This document shows positions 9,717 through 17,985 of a DNA stretch of 64,000 bases, piece after piece. Both the position numbers and the translations under genes were made by a program. Source of the stretch: an uncultured bacterium (GTDB lineage Bacteria; Nitrospirota; Thermodesulfovibrionia; Thermodesulfovibrionales; Thermodesulfovibrionaceae); assembly GCA_937924475.1 (NCBI GenBank), contig CALDSV010000021.1, positions 1 through 64,000 of the forward strand. Direction: 5' to 3'. Every line of letters begins with the position of its first letter. The stretch's first letter is position 1. The notes beneath the pieces were generated by a model. The model did not search any database and was not told where the DNA came from. It saw only the letters and a program-made list of their open reading frames with translations.

Positions 9717-10328
9717 TTAATTGTTTAAAGTCTTTTTTATTATACCATTTATATTCTTACTGAAAGGAAATCTCTCTATGACCTCATATATGGAACCATC
9801 TGGAGTAAGCGTGCTTTTCATTAGGACAAACTCCTCTACCTTGAAAGATAAATTATTCTCATGGATTTCTTGTTTAATGATTCTAAAATTTTTCCAAATT
9901 TTTTCAAATAAGAATTTACCATTATTTAAATTTTTAACCCTTCCTACAGTTATGTGAGCGTTGAACTGTCTGTCTTCCCTTTTAATATTAAATTTTTCCA
10001 TTTCTTCTGATATTTTAGTTGCCAATTCCTTAAGAGTGGCAGAAAAGGCTAAACCTATCCATAAAACCCTAATTTTAGATGCATTAGGGAAAACTCCAGG
10101 GTGAGAGATTTTTAGAACAAAGGGTGAAAAATTCTTCTTCAAGTTTTTTAGAGAGTCAATCAAGAGGGGTATTGAAACATTCTCTACATCTCCAAGAAAT
10201 TTCAAGGTAATATGTAAATTATCTTTTTTTACTAGATTTATACCTTCCCATGGAGAGTTTAAATTAACGATTTTATCTATGAGGTCTTTTATATGTTCTG
10301 GTAGCAGTATTGCTATAAAACATCTCAT
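9717..10328 (-). CDS. thpR: RNA 2',3'-cyclic phosphodiesterase (2H family, ThpR)
   Basis: The 203-aa protein is a 2H phosphoesterase of the bacterial 2'-5' RNA ligase (LigT/ThpR) type. The two catalytic HxTx motifs are HITLKFLGD near residue 45 and HITVGRVK near residue 130. Members open 2',3'-cyclic phosphate ends of RNA; the cellular substrate is usually unknown. It lies 12 bases before recA and three bases after pgpA, in the common genomic pairing with recA. Confidence 0.88.
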   Translation of the reverse strand: MRCFIAILLPEHIKDLIDKIVNLNSPWEGINLVKKDNLHITLKFLGDVENVSIPLLIDSLKNLKKNFSPFVLKISHPGVFPNASKIRVLWIGLAFSATLKELATKISEEMEKFNIKREDRQFNAHITVGRVKNLNNGKFLFEKIWKNFRIIKQEIHENNLSFKVEEFVLMKSTLTPDGSIYEVIERFPFSKNINGIIKKTLNN

Positions 10329-10331
10329 AAA

Positions 10332-10772
10332 TTATGATACCATCAGGTAAATTCTTAGTAAAAGATTTGTTATCAATCCAGCAATAATATCGTCAAGCAT
10401 TATTCCAAATCCTCCTTTTATTCTCTTTTCCACTAGTCTAATTGGAGGTGGTTTTAATATATCAAAAAATCTGAACAATAGAAAACCCAAAAACAGATTT
10501 ATTGGAGTAGGTTCTATCAAAAATACAGCAGTGAAGTATCCTACAATTTCATCTATAACTATATAAGGAGGATCTTTTTCTCCACATCTCTTTTCTATAT
10601 TTTCCGAGCAGATTACTCCCAAGAGAAAAATAAAGAGGAGAATAAATGACATAGACAAATCTGAAGGTTTAAGGATTAATAATATGAGCATTGCAATAAC
10701 AGAAGCAACAGTACCAGGGGCTACAGGGAAATAACCTATGAAGAAAAAACTTGCTATTAGTCTGCAAAACAT
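10332..10772 (-). CDS. pgpA: Phosphatidylglycerophosphatase A
   Basis: PgpA dephosphorylates phosphatidylglycerol phosphate in the inner membrane. The 146-aa protein has three or four hydrophobic segments and the family motifs FPVAPGTVAS near the N terminus, IVIDEIVGY near residue 75 and KGGFGIMLDDIIAGL near residue 125. The ATG is preceded by TTAACAA without a ribosome site, and TAAAAT on the minus strand ends about seven bases upstream, so the message could be leaderless. It is the first gene of the run reaching acsB. Confidence 0.88.
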   Translation of the reverse strand: MFCRLIASFFFIGYFPVAPGTVASVIAMLILLILKPSDLSMSFILLFIFLLGVICSENIEKRCGEKDPPYIVIDEIVGYFTAVFLIEPTPINLFLGFLLFRFFDILKPPPIRLVEKRIKGGFGIMLDDIIAGLITNLLLRIYLMVS

Positions 10773-10887
10773 TTGTTAATTTTAACATAAAGTTTTTTGT
10801 TCATACTTTATTAATGATCTAATCAATTACTTTTGATGCTTTTGAATTCCTAGAGCACAGTTTTGCTTCTCAGGACAATGGTTTAGT

Positions 10888-10917
10888 TTGACCAAAAGGT
10901 ATATTTTTTGATATAAT
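10888..10917 (+). promoter_or_regulatory. Sigma-70 type promoter of the nickel uptake locus
   Basis: TTGACC at 10888-10893 and TATAAT at 10912-10917 are 18 bases apart. Transcription should begin near 10924, immediately before the hairpin at 10925, so the leader starts with a structured element. Confidence 0.7.
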
Positions 10918-10924
10918 TTTTTCC

Positions 10925-10980
10925 AAGCCATGAAGGCTTAATAAAGCTCAGAAGAGCTTGAATCCTTCATGGCTTTTTTT
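10925..10980 (+). terminator. Promoter-proximal terminator-like hairpin (attenuator candidate)
   Basis: AAGCCATGAAGG at 10925-10936 pairs perfectly with CCTTCATGGCTT at 10964-10975. A second stem, AAGCTC-AGAA-GAGCTT, sits inside the loop, and a run of T follows (10976-10980). It has the form of an intrinsic terminator but begins at the predicted transcription start and lies 33 bases before the porin ATG. It could terminate most transcripts unless opened, or end a short RNA of about 55 bases. Confidence 0.6.
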
Positions 10981-11012
10981 ATTTTTAAAAATTTCTAAAA
11001 AAAGGAGGTATT

Positions 11013-12161
11013 ATGCAAAAATTTCTTTTATTTCTCTTGGCATTATTATTACCTACAGCAGTAATGGCAGTTGATATTTCAGAAAAATTTGCCATCTCTG
11101 GTTCTGCTACTACAGTTTATCAATGGCTTAGAATGAGCAAGGGTTATGTGAACGCAGAAACTCAGGAAAAAACAAAAGACAGAGGTTCTGCTGTAGTTGA
11201 TTTCAATGTTTCATTTCATCCAACTGAGAATAACGAATTTTTCTTAAGGGCGAGCTTTGCAAAAGGAAGCGGTTTTCATTCTGAAAATTCAGGATATCCC
11301 TTTATTTTAAACCCCTATGCAGATGACCTCTTAATTGACTTGCACAACATAAATGGGCATGCAAGGGATCATTTGCAAGAACTTTGGTATTCTCATAAGT
11401 TTGAAATTCAGAAAGATATTTCTCTTAAAATGACTGCAGGAATAATTGATTCTACAGCCTTCATCGATGACAATGCCTATGCTAATGATGAAATTAGTCA
11501 GTTTATGAATGAGGCATTTGTTAATAATCCTCTTGCAAATCTACCAAGTTATGATGCAGGTGCAGCAATTGAATTAGAATGGGATAAATTTCATCTGAAA
11601 ATTGTGGGAATGCGTTCAAAGAATGAAAATAAAAATATGGATGAAAAAAAATATAACTGGTTAGGAGCCCAAATTGGATACAAGCTTGACACAACTCTTG
11701 GAGAAGGGAACTACAGATTTTATGCTTACACTACAAACAAGAGATTTGAAAACTGGGATGCTGATGCATACAAGGCATTAAAAGGCATAGGAGTAAGCTT
11801 TGATCAACAATTTATAAAAGAAACTTTAGGTGCCTTTTTCAGGGCAGGCATTCAATCTGCATCAGCAAAGGTAGACTTCAATAGAATGGTTTCTTTTGGA
11901 TTAAATCTAAATGGTAATGTATGGGGAAGAAAGGATGATGAAATAGGTATTGGCTATGCCTATCTGAAGAGTCCCTCAAAAAATGAAGATTTGAAGAATT
12001 CTCACATATTTGAAGGATACGTAAAATTTAATCTCTTTAGTTACAAATTTCTAAGCTCAAACATAACCTTAGATTATCAGTATATTCGTGACAATGCTCG
12101 AGATTCTGATAGCACAAAGGCAGGTCATATATATGCCGTAAGATTTAATGTTAACTTTTAA
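11013..12161 (+). CDS. Outer-membrane porin-like protein of the nickel locus
   Basis: This 382-aa protein has a clear signal peptide (residues 1-19, ending AVMA) followed by alternating polar/hydrophobic strands and a C-terminal NVNF, the terminal aromatic typical of outer-membrane beta-barrels. A strong AAAGGAGG precedes the ATG. It opens the operon with nikK and nikMLQO, which suggests it carries nickel or cobalt, or a complex of them, over the outer membrane; this role is inferred from position only. It has no N-terminal plug domain or TonB box, so passive diffusion is likely. Confidence 0.7.
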   Translation: MQKFLLFLLALLLPTAVMAVDISEKFAISGSATTVYQWLRMSKGYVNAETQEKTKDRGSAVVDFNVSFHPTENNEFFLRASFAKGSGFHSENSGYPFILNPYADDLLIDLHNINGHARDHLQELWYSHKFEIQKDISLKMTAGIIDSTAFIDDNAYANDEISQFMNEAFVNNPLANLPSYDAGAAIELEWDKFHLKIVGMRSKNENKNMDEKKYNWLGAQIGYKLDTTLGEGNYRFYAYTTNKRFENWDADAYKALKGIGVSFDQQFIKETLGAFFRAGIQSASAKVDFNRMVSFGLNLNGNVWGRKDDEIGIGYAYLKSPSKNEDLKNSHIFEGYVKFNLFSYKFLSSNITLDYQYIRDNARDSDSTKAGHIYAVRFNVNF

Positions 12162-12175
12162 GGAGGTATCATAAG

Positions 12176-12946
12176 ATGAAAAAATTCTCAATTTTTTTGC
12201 TTTCTTTATCTATATCTTTATTTTTTGGCACTTTAGCCTTTGCTCATTTTGGAGTTATAATGCCCTCTGATGATATTATTGGTGAGAAAGATCCTAAGAA
12301 ACTGACATTAAAAGTTTACTTTATGCATCCCTTTGAACAAGAATGGTTAAACATGGAGAAACCAAAAACCTTTGGAGTTTTCTTTGGAGAAGAAAAAATT
12401 GATTTACTTAACAGCCTTTTAAATAGAAAAATAAAAGGCAAAGATGCTTGGGAGGCTTCCTTTACTATTAAATCTCCTGGTGACTATATCTTTTATCTTG
12501 AACCACAACCCTACTGGGAGGCTGCTGAAGAAAAATTTATAGTTCATTATCCTAAGGTGGTAGTGCAAGCATTAGGTAAAGAAGAAGGATGGGATAAAGA
12601 GATAGGGCTACCTATTGAAATTGTTCCTCTTACAAGACCTTATGGACTTTGGGCTGGAAATGTTTTTCAAGGTATTGTAAAGGTTAATGGAAAACCTCTT
12701 CCCTTTGCTGATGTGGAAGTGGAGTACTTTAATGAAGGAGGTAAAGTAAAACCTCCAAAGGATGCCTATGTCACTCAGGTAATAAAAGCCGATGCTAACG
12801 GAGTCTTTACCTATGCTATTCCAAAGTCTGGATGGTGGGGATTTGCTGCCTTAACCACAGCTCCATACAAAATTAAAAAAGAGGGGAAAGAATATCCTGT
12901 GGAAATGGGAGGAATCATTTGGGTTAAAGCAAGGGAGATGAAATAA
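12176..12946 (+). CDS. nikK: Periplasmic nickel-transport accessory protein NikK (DUF4198)
   Basis: The 256-aa protein starts with a signal peptide (to about residue 24, LAFA) and continues with [13 protein letters not shown], the opening of the DUF4198 family, in which the new N-terminal Ala-His region may hold metal. A transthyretin-like domain follows at about 155-245 ([20 protein letters not shown]). Proteins of this family are encoded with NikMLQO ECF-type nickel transporters and are called NikK. It sits between the porin and nikM and overlaps the nikM start codon. The symbol rests on family and neighbours. Confidence 0.8.
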   Translation: MKKFSIFLLSLSISLFFGTLAFAHFGVIMPSDDIIGEKDPKKLTLKVYFMHPFEQEWLNMEKPKTFGVFFGEEKIDLLNSLLNRKIKGKDAWEASFTIKSPGDYIFYLEPQPYWEAAEEKFIVHYPKVVVQALGKEEGWDKEIGLPIEIVPLTRPYGLWAGNVFQGIVKVNGKPLPFADVEVEYFNEGGKVKPPKDAYVTQVIKADANGVFTYAIPKSGWWGFAALTTAPYKIKKEGKEYPVEMGGIIWVKAREMK

Positions 12947-13539
12947 TGCATATATCAGAAGGAGTTCTTTCAGCGCCGGTGCTAATTACCGGCGCTGTTT
13001 TATCTTTAGGAGGTCTTACCTTAGGTTTAAAAAGAATAAAAAACGAAGACATACCAAAGGTGGCAATTTTATCTTCAGCTTTTTTTATTGCGTCTCTTAT
13101 TCATGTTCCCATTGGACCTACTTCTGCCCATCTAGTATTAAATGGACTTTTAGGAATGCTTCTTGGTTGGGGAGCTTTCCCGTCCATCTTTGTTGCTTTA
13201 ATTCTTCAAGGAATTTTATTTCAGTTTGGTGGACTTACCACTTTAGGAGTAAATACCTTTTCAATGGCTATGCCAGCAGTGCTTTCCTACTATGTTTTTA
13301 AAGGATTTTTAAAAGGAGGAAAAAATATAGCTTTCTTAGGTGGGTTCTTAGGTGGAGTTTTTTCTCTGCTTCTTGCTGCTTTATTTATAAGCCTTGCCCT
13401 AATCGAAACTGAGAGAAGTTTTACAGCAGTTGCTGGAACTCTCCTGGTAATGCATATTCCCATTTCTATAATTGAGGGAATTATTACTGGTTTTGTGGTA
13501 GTATATCTAAAAAAAGTTAAACCGGAGGCTTTAGGATGA
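12946..13539 (+). CDS. nikM: ECF nickel/cobalt transporter substrate-binding membrane subunit NikM/CbiM
   Basis: This integral inner-membrane S-component has 197 aa. The N terminus MHISEG carries the conserved Met1-His2 pair whose amino group and histidine bind Ni2+ or Co2+ in this family, and SLIHVPIGPTSAHLVLNGLLG near residue 50 holds the other metal histidines. Six to seven hydrophobic segments are visible. It is translationally coupled to nikK (TAATG). The presence of NikL rather than CbiN beside it favours nickel as substrate. A GC-rich hairpin lies in its first codons. Confidence 0.92.
   Translation: MHISEGVLSAPVLITGAVLSLGGLTLGLKRIKNEDIPKVAILSSAFFIASLIHVPIGPTSAHLVLNGLLGMLLGWGAFPSIFVALILQGILFQFGGLTTLGVNTFSMAMPAVLSYYVFKGFLKGGKNIAFLGGFLGGVFSLLLAALFISLALIETERSFTAVAGTLLVMHIPISIIEGIITGFVVVYLKKVKPEALG
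12971..13001 (+). terminator. GC-rich terminator-like hairpin inside the start of nikM
   Basis: CAGCGCCGGT at 12971-12980 pairs perfectly with ACCGGCGCTG at 12988-12997 around a seven-base loop, and TTTTATCTTT follows. A ten-base, almost all-GC stem is striking in such AT-rich DNA. It lies within coding sequence for about residues 9-18 of NikM. It has the form of an intrinsic terminator or an mRNA-processing barrier between porin-nikK and the transporter genes. Confidence 0.6.
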
Positions 13540-14126
13540 ATCGATTTTTTAATCCATTTTTTTATCTTTTCTTGATTCTGCAAATTTCTTTTATTTTATG
13601 TAACTTTGCCTATGCTCACAAAGTAAGTACTTATGCATACAGAGAAGGTGATATAGTTTTTGGAGAGTGTTACTTTGTTGATGGTTCACCCTGTAAAAAC
13701 AGTAAAGTAGAGGTTTATGATTCAAAGGGAAAGAAAATACAAGAGCTTTCTACAGATGAAAAAGGTAAATACAGTTTTAAAGCTCTGGAAAAGGGAACCA
13801 TAAAAATAGTGATTCCTGCTGGTGAAGGTCATAAAGCAGAGTATGTTCTGAAAGGATTAAAGGAAATAGATACAGATAAAGACATTAGCACGACAAAAAA
13901 GGAAGATAAATCATTTAAGCCTCAAGCATCCATAAACAAAGATGAAATAAGACAAGTTATTGATGAAGCCTTAGATGTGAAATTACAGGGTTTAAGAAAT
14001 GAACTTATGGACATAAGAAAACAAATGGATAGAGTAAGTTTAAGGGAGATTATAGGAGGGATTGGATATATTGTGGGAGTATGGGCTATAATAATGCTTT
14101 TAAAAAGAAAAAAAGATGCATCTTGA
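13536..14126 (+). CDS. nikL: Nickel-transport accessory membrane protein NikL
   Basis: The 196-aa protein has an N-terminal signal/anchor (about 7-27), a carboxypeptidase-regulatory-like beta domain at about 35-110 (FVDGSPCKNSKVEVYDSKGK), a charged helical stretch at about 125-170, and one C-terminal membrane segment (about 172-188) ending in KRKKDAS. This arrangement is that of NikL, the accessory subunit that replaces CbiN in NikMLQO transporters. It overlaps nikM by four bases and nikQ by eleven. Family assignment comes from layout and context more than from residue identity. Confidence 0.78.
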   Translation: MNRFFNPFFYLFLILQISFILCNFAYAHKVSTYAYREGDIVFGECYFVDGSPCKNSKVEVYDSKGKKIQELSTDEKGKYSFKALEKGTIKIVIPAGEGHKAEYVLKGLKEIDTDKDISTTKKEDKSFKPQASINKDEIRQVIDEALDVKLQGLRNELMDIRKQMDRVSLREIIGGIGYIVGVWAIIMLLKRKKDAS

Positions 14127-14859
14127 GGAATTTTCAGAAGGAAAAAGTTTTCTTCATAGGACGGATCCCAGAGTAAAAATTTTAATATTTGCCTTATTTA
14201 GTCTAACCTGTGCTTTATCCTCAGGTATAAAGATCCCTGCTATCTTTCTTGCCTATTCCTTCATTCTTCTTGCCATAGCAAATCTAAGGACAAAATCGGT
14301 TTTTTCAAGAGTATTAATAGCAAATTTTTTTATTGCCTTTATATGGCTTTTTATTCCCTTTAGCTACCAGGGAAATCCTTATATGAACTTAGGACCCATA
14401 AAGATAAGTTATAAAGGATTAAAATATGCTCTTTCCATAACTCTAAAAGCCAATGCCATAATTATAGCTACCATAGCGCTTATTTCTACATCCTCAGTAT
14501 TTTCTCTTGCTCATGCTATGCTTCATTTGAAAATGCCTAAAAAAATTGTTACAATTTTCTTTCTCTTTTATCGTTATATTACAGTAATTCACGAGGAGTA
14601 TACAAAGATAAGAAAAGCAGTTGCTCTAAGAGGTTTTGTTCCAAAGACTAATATTCATACCTATAAAACCTATGCTTACATTATTGGAGGAATGCTTTTA
14701 AAAAGCTATGAAAGAGCAGAAGAGATCTACAGAGCCATGCTTTGTAGAGGCTTTAAAGGATATTTCCCTCTCGTTGAGCATTTTCAATTGAGAAAACCTG
14801 ATATAATATTCGGTATTATTTCAGCAGCAGTCATAATTTTAATTGGAGTTAATAGTTGA
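14116..14859 (+). CDS. nikQ: ECF transporter transmembrane coupling protein NikQ/CbiQ
   Basis: The 247-aa protein is the T-component linking NikM to the ATPase. It opens with the family pattern SFLHRTDPRVKI, contains several membrane segments, and shows the coupling-helix motifs RAVALRG-like (KIRKAVALRGF near residue 165) and RAMLCRGFKG (near 205), which contact the ATPase grooves. It is embedded between nikL and nikO with overlapping ends. Confidence 0.92.
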   Translation: MHLEEFSEGKSFLHRTDPRVKILIFALFSLTCALSSGIKIPAIFLAYSFILLAIANLRTKSVFSRVLIANFFIAFIWLFIPFSYQGNPYMNLGPIKISYKGLKYALSITLKANAIIIATIALISTSSVFSLAHAMLHLKMPKKIVTIFFLFYRYITVIHEEYTKIRKAVALRGFVPKTNIHTYKTYAYIIGGMLLKSYERAEEIYRAMLCRGFKGYFPLVEHFQLRKPDIIFGIISAAVIILIGVNS

Positions 14860-15506
14860 AAGCACCCTTAATAAGCCTTAAAGATATATCCTTTAGTTAT
14901 GGTGACAGAAAAGTACTTGACTCTATAAACTTAGAGATTTATGAAGGTGAAAGAATTGGCTTAATTGGCTCAAATGGTGCAGGAAAAACAACGCTTCTTT
15001 ATCTCATAATGGGATTACTTAAACCTCAAAAAGGAGCAATAGAAATACTGGGAAAAGGAAGAACTAAGGAAAAAGACTTCATAGAAGTAAGACAAAAGAT
15101 AGGCTTTCTTTTCCAGGACTCTGACAATCAACTTTTCTGTCCCACAGTAAAAGAAGACATCGCTTTTGGTCCCCTAAATCTTGGTAAGACAAAAAAAGAA
15201 GCAATGGAAATTGTAAGGGAGACCTGTAAAATTTTGGGAATAGAAGGTTTTGAGGACAGAGTTACTTATAAACTCTCTGGAGGTGAAAAAAGGCTTGTTG
15301 CCTTAGCCACAGTAATTGCCATGAAACCATTATGCTTTATTTTAGATGAACCCTCTGCCGGTGTTGATGAAAATAATGTGGAAAAAATAGTGAAATATTT
15401 AAAAAATAATGCAAAAACTTATCTAATTGCCTCCCATGATAGAGAATTCTTAAAGGATACAGTAGAAAAAATCATCACTTTGGAAAAGGGTAAGATTAAA
15501 TATTAA
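14856..15506 (+). CDS. nikO: ECF transporter ATP-binding protein NikO/CbiO
   Basis: The 216-aa ABC ATPase drives nickel/cobalt uptake. Visible motifs are Walker A GSNGAGKTT (about residue 37), Q-loop LFQDSDNQLF typical of CbiO, signature KLSGGEKRL, Walker B CFILDEPSAGVD and switch His in ASHDR. It begins with TTG overlapping the nikQ stop, with GGAG upstream. At 216 aa it lacks the extra C-terminal domain of longer CbiO proteins. Its 3' end overlaps the convergent polA by eleven bases. Confidence 0.92.
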   Translation: MKAPLISLKDISFSYGDRKVLDSINLEIYEGERIGLIGSNGAGKTTLLYLIMGLLKPQKGAIEILGKGRTKEKDFIEVRQKIGFLFQDSDNQLFCPTVKEDIAFGPLNLGKTKKEAMEIVRETCKILGIEGFEDRVTYKLSGGEKRLVALATVIAMKPLCFILDEPSAGVDENNVEKIVKYLKNNAKTYLIASHDREFLKDTVEKIITLEKGKIKY

Positions 15507-17985
15507 GTGTTTTGCCAATATGAATATTAATATCAAGGGGGACTTTAAGAGTAAAATTAAGCATTTCTTCCCTGACAATTTCCTTTAATTTTTCAACTTC
15601 TCCCTCTGCTACTTCAAGTACTATCTCATCGTGAATTTGAAGAACCATTTTTGCCCATAGATTCTCTTTTTTTATTCTCTCATAAATCCTTATCATGGCA
15701 ATTTTTATTATGTCTGCTGCTGAGCCTTGAACTACTGAGTTTACCGCTACTCTTTCAGCCTGCTTCATGAGGAATTGATTTGGACTGTTAATGTCTCCCA
15801 CAGGACGAATCCTTCCAAAAAGTGTTCTTACATAGCCTTCTTTCTTGGCAAAGGCAATGGTATTCTCAATAAATTCTTTCACCTTAGCATATCTTAAAAA
15901 ATAAAGATCAATTAGCTCCTGAGCTCGTTCATAGGGAATTTTAATTGACTCAGAAAGACCAAAAGAGCTTATACCATAGGAGATTCCAAAGTTTACTGTT
16001 TTTGCTATTCTTCTATGCTCCTCTGTAACTTCCTCTTCCCTTAAGGAGAAAAGTTCCATAGCTGTTCTTTTATGAATGTCTTTGCCTTGCTTAAATGCTT
16101 CAATTAATGAAGGATCTTCACTTAAATGTGCTAAGATTCTTAATTCAATTTGTGAATAATCAGCACTTAGAAATATAAAGCCTTCTTCTGGAATAAATAC
16201 TTCTCTTAGAAGCTCTGCCCATTGCCCTTTTACAGGAATGTTTTGGAGGTTTGGTTCGCTGCTTATAAGTCTTCCTGTGCCTGCTACTGTCTGAGACCAT
16301 TTACAGTGAATTCTTCCAGTCTTTTTGTTTATATAGTCTTTCAGAGGCTGTAGATATCCTGTAAGAAGTTTGTTAAGAATTCTAAAGTTGATTACTTCTT
16401 GAGGAAGCTCATGCTGAAGGGCAAGTTCTTCCAGTACCTCCATCTCAGTTGAACGTGCCTTTTTCCCTCTTTTTCTGCTTTTAAGCTGTAACTTATCATA
16501 TAAAATCTCAGAAAGCTGTTTTGGTGAGTTTATGTTAAAAGGTTTGCCTGAAAGGAGATAAATTCGGCTCTTTATTTTCTCAAGCTCAGTACCTATCTGT
16601 TCTTTAAGATCTTCCAGTTTATCTAAATTAATTTTAAGACCAGAAATCTCCATATGAGATAAAACTTCTATGAGAGGCATCTCAATGTTAAAATATAGTT
16701 CTTCAAGCTGTCTATCCTTTAAAATCGATTTTAATCTCTCATAAAGTTCAAACATTAAATTTAGCCTATGATTTAAACCTAAGGATTCATCATAAATTTT
16801 ACCCAAATATTCAAGTGTAATAGTGTTAAAATCATACTTACCTCTGTTGGGATTGATAAGGTAAGAGGCCACTGAAAGGTCAAAATAGGGAGGAGATATG
16901 GTTAAGCCTGCTTCTATGAATTTTTTAAAGAGCTCTTTTGCATCGAAAAAAATTTTTAACCTATCTGAATTTAAAATTTCTCTTAAATTGCTATCTTTTA
17001 AGCTTAATTGTTGAAAAGTATTCTCTTTGCCTACAATTATTTTGTCTCCTAAGGTGAAAAGGGCAAATTTTTCATGTTCTTCCATATCTTTAGTTAAGTT
17101 TGATTCATGAGTCCTTTGGAGATTAGCCTCCTTTTGTATTTCTTCTTTTGATAAAACTTCTTTTATTAAGGAGGTAAATTCTAATTTCTGGAAAATCTCA
17201 ATGAGTTTTTTCTTATTCCAATCTCTTATTTCCATCTCCTCTAAGGACAAATCAATGGGTACTTGGAGATTTAATTTTACAAGCTCCTTGCTAAGCTTGA
17301 GTGATTCTATGTTCTCTTTTATTAATTTTGCTACCCTTGGAGGTTTAAGTATGGGAAGATTTTTTAAAATCTCTTCAACAGAGCCATATCTCCTTAAAAG
17401 TTCTATAGCAGTTTTCTCTCCAATGCCTTTTACTCCGGGGATGTTATCAATGGAATCTCCTACTAATGCCATAAAATCAACAAGTTTTTCAGGTGGCAAA
17501 CTATATTTTTTCAGGACAAAATCTCTGTCAATGATTAAATCATTTAAAGGATCGTAAATTTTTACTCTATCTGAGACAAGCTGAAGCATGTCCTTGTCAA
17601 GAGTAACTACATAGACTAAAGGTTCAATTTTTAATGCTATGGTGGCAATGATGTCATCTGCTTCATAGCCAGGAGCTTCAAATCTTTTTATTCCAAAGGC
17701 ATCAATAATCTCTTTAATGTATTCTAATTGAAGAGGTAAATCCTGGGGAGTTTCTGGCCTTGTTATTTTGTATTCTTCATAGACTAAATGTCTTTTTGTG
17801 GGATGAGGACTATCAAAAGCAATAAGCAAATTTTGAACTTTTCTCTCTTTAATCAGTTTAAGCAGCATTCTTGTAAAGCCATATACTGCATTTGTAGGTA
17901 TTCCTTTTGATGTGCTTAGTCCCTTTATGGCATGATAAGCTCTATAGACAAAACAGCTTCCATCAAGAAGATATACTTCACTCAT
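15496..17985 (-). CDS. polA: DNA polymerase I, probably without proofreading
   Basis: The 829-aa enzyme fills gaps and removes primers. The N-terminal 5' nuclease domain (about 1-285) and the polymerase domain (about 430-829) are complete, with motif A SADYSQIELR, motif B RRIAKTVNFGISYG and motif C QIHDEIVLEV. The central 3'-5' exonuclease region (about 300-420) appears degenerate: where a DxE metal motif is expected there is KFALFTLGDK, so proofreading is probably lost, as in Taq and Bacillus enzymes. Its start overlaps the MacB gene by eight bases, making it the last gene of the efflux operon. Confidence 0.95.
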   Translation of the reverse strand: MSEVYLLDGSCFVYRAYHAIKGLSTSKGIPTNAVYGFTRMLLKLIKERKVQNLLIAFDSPHPTKRHLVYEEYKITRPETPQDLPLQLEYIKEIIDAFGIKRFEAPGYEADDIIATIALKIEPLVYVVTLDKDMLQLVSDRVKIYDPLNDLIIDRDFVLKKYSLPPEKLVDFMALVGDSIDNIPGVKGIGEKTAIELLRRYGSVEEILKNLPILKPPRVAKLIKENIESLKLSKELVKLNLQVPIDLSLEEMEIRDWNKKKLIEIFQKLEFTSLIKEVLSKEEIQKEANLQRTHESNLTKDMEEHEKFALFTLGDKIIVGKENTFQQLSLKDSNLREILNSDRLKIFFDAKELFKKFIEAGLTISPPYFDLSVASYLINPNRGKYDFNTITLEYLGKIYDESLGLNHRLNLMFELYERLKSILKDRQLEELYFNIEMPLIEVLSHMEISGLKINLDKLEDLKEQIGTELEKIKSRIYLLSGKPFNINSPKQLSEILYDKLQLKSRKRGKKARSTEMEVLEELALQHELPQEVINFRILNKLLTGYLQPLKDYINKKTGRIHCKWSQTVAGTGRLISSEPNLQNIPVKGQWAELLREVFIPEEGFIFLSADYSQIELRILAHLSEDPSLIEAFKQGKDIHKRTAMELFSLREEEVTEEHRRIAKTVNFGISYGISSFGLSESIKIPYERAQELIDLYFLRYAKVKEFIENTIAFAKKEGYVRTLFGRIRPVGDINSPNQFLMKQAERVAVNSVVQGSAADIIKIAMIRIYERIKKENLWAKMVLQIHDEIVLEVAEGEVEKLKEIVREEMLNFTLKVPLDINIHIGKTLNI

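Noticed and set aside
10790-10890. NikR operator upstream of the nickel operon
   Set aside because: A TCATAC half-site occurs near 10801 but there is no GTATGA partner at the proper distance.
10925-10980. Known NiCo riboswitch upstream of the nickel genes
   Set aside because: The element is only about 55 bases with two nested stems; the known NiCo class is longer with four stems around a junction. It is kept as an unclassified hairpin.
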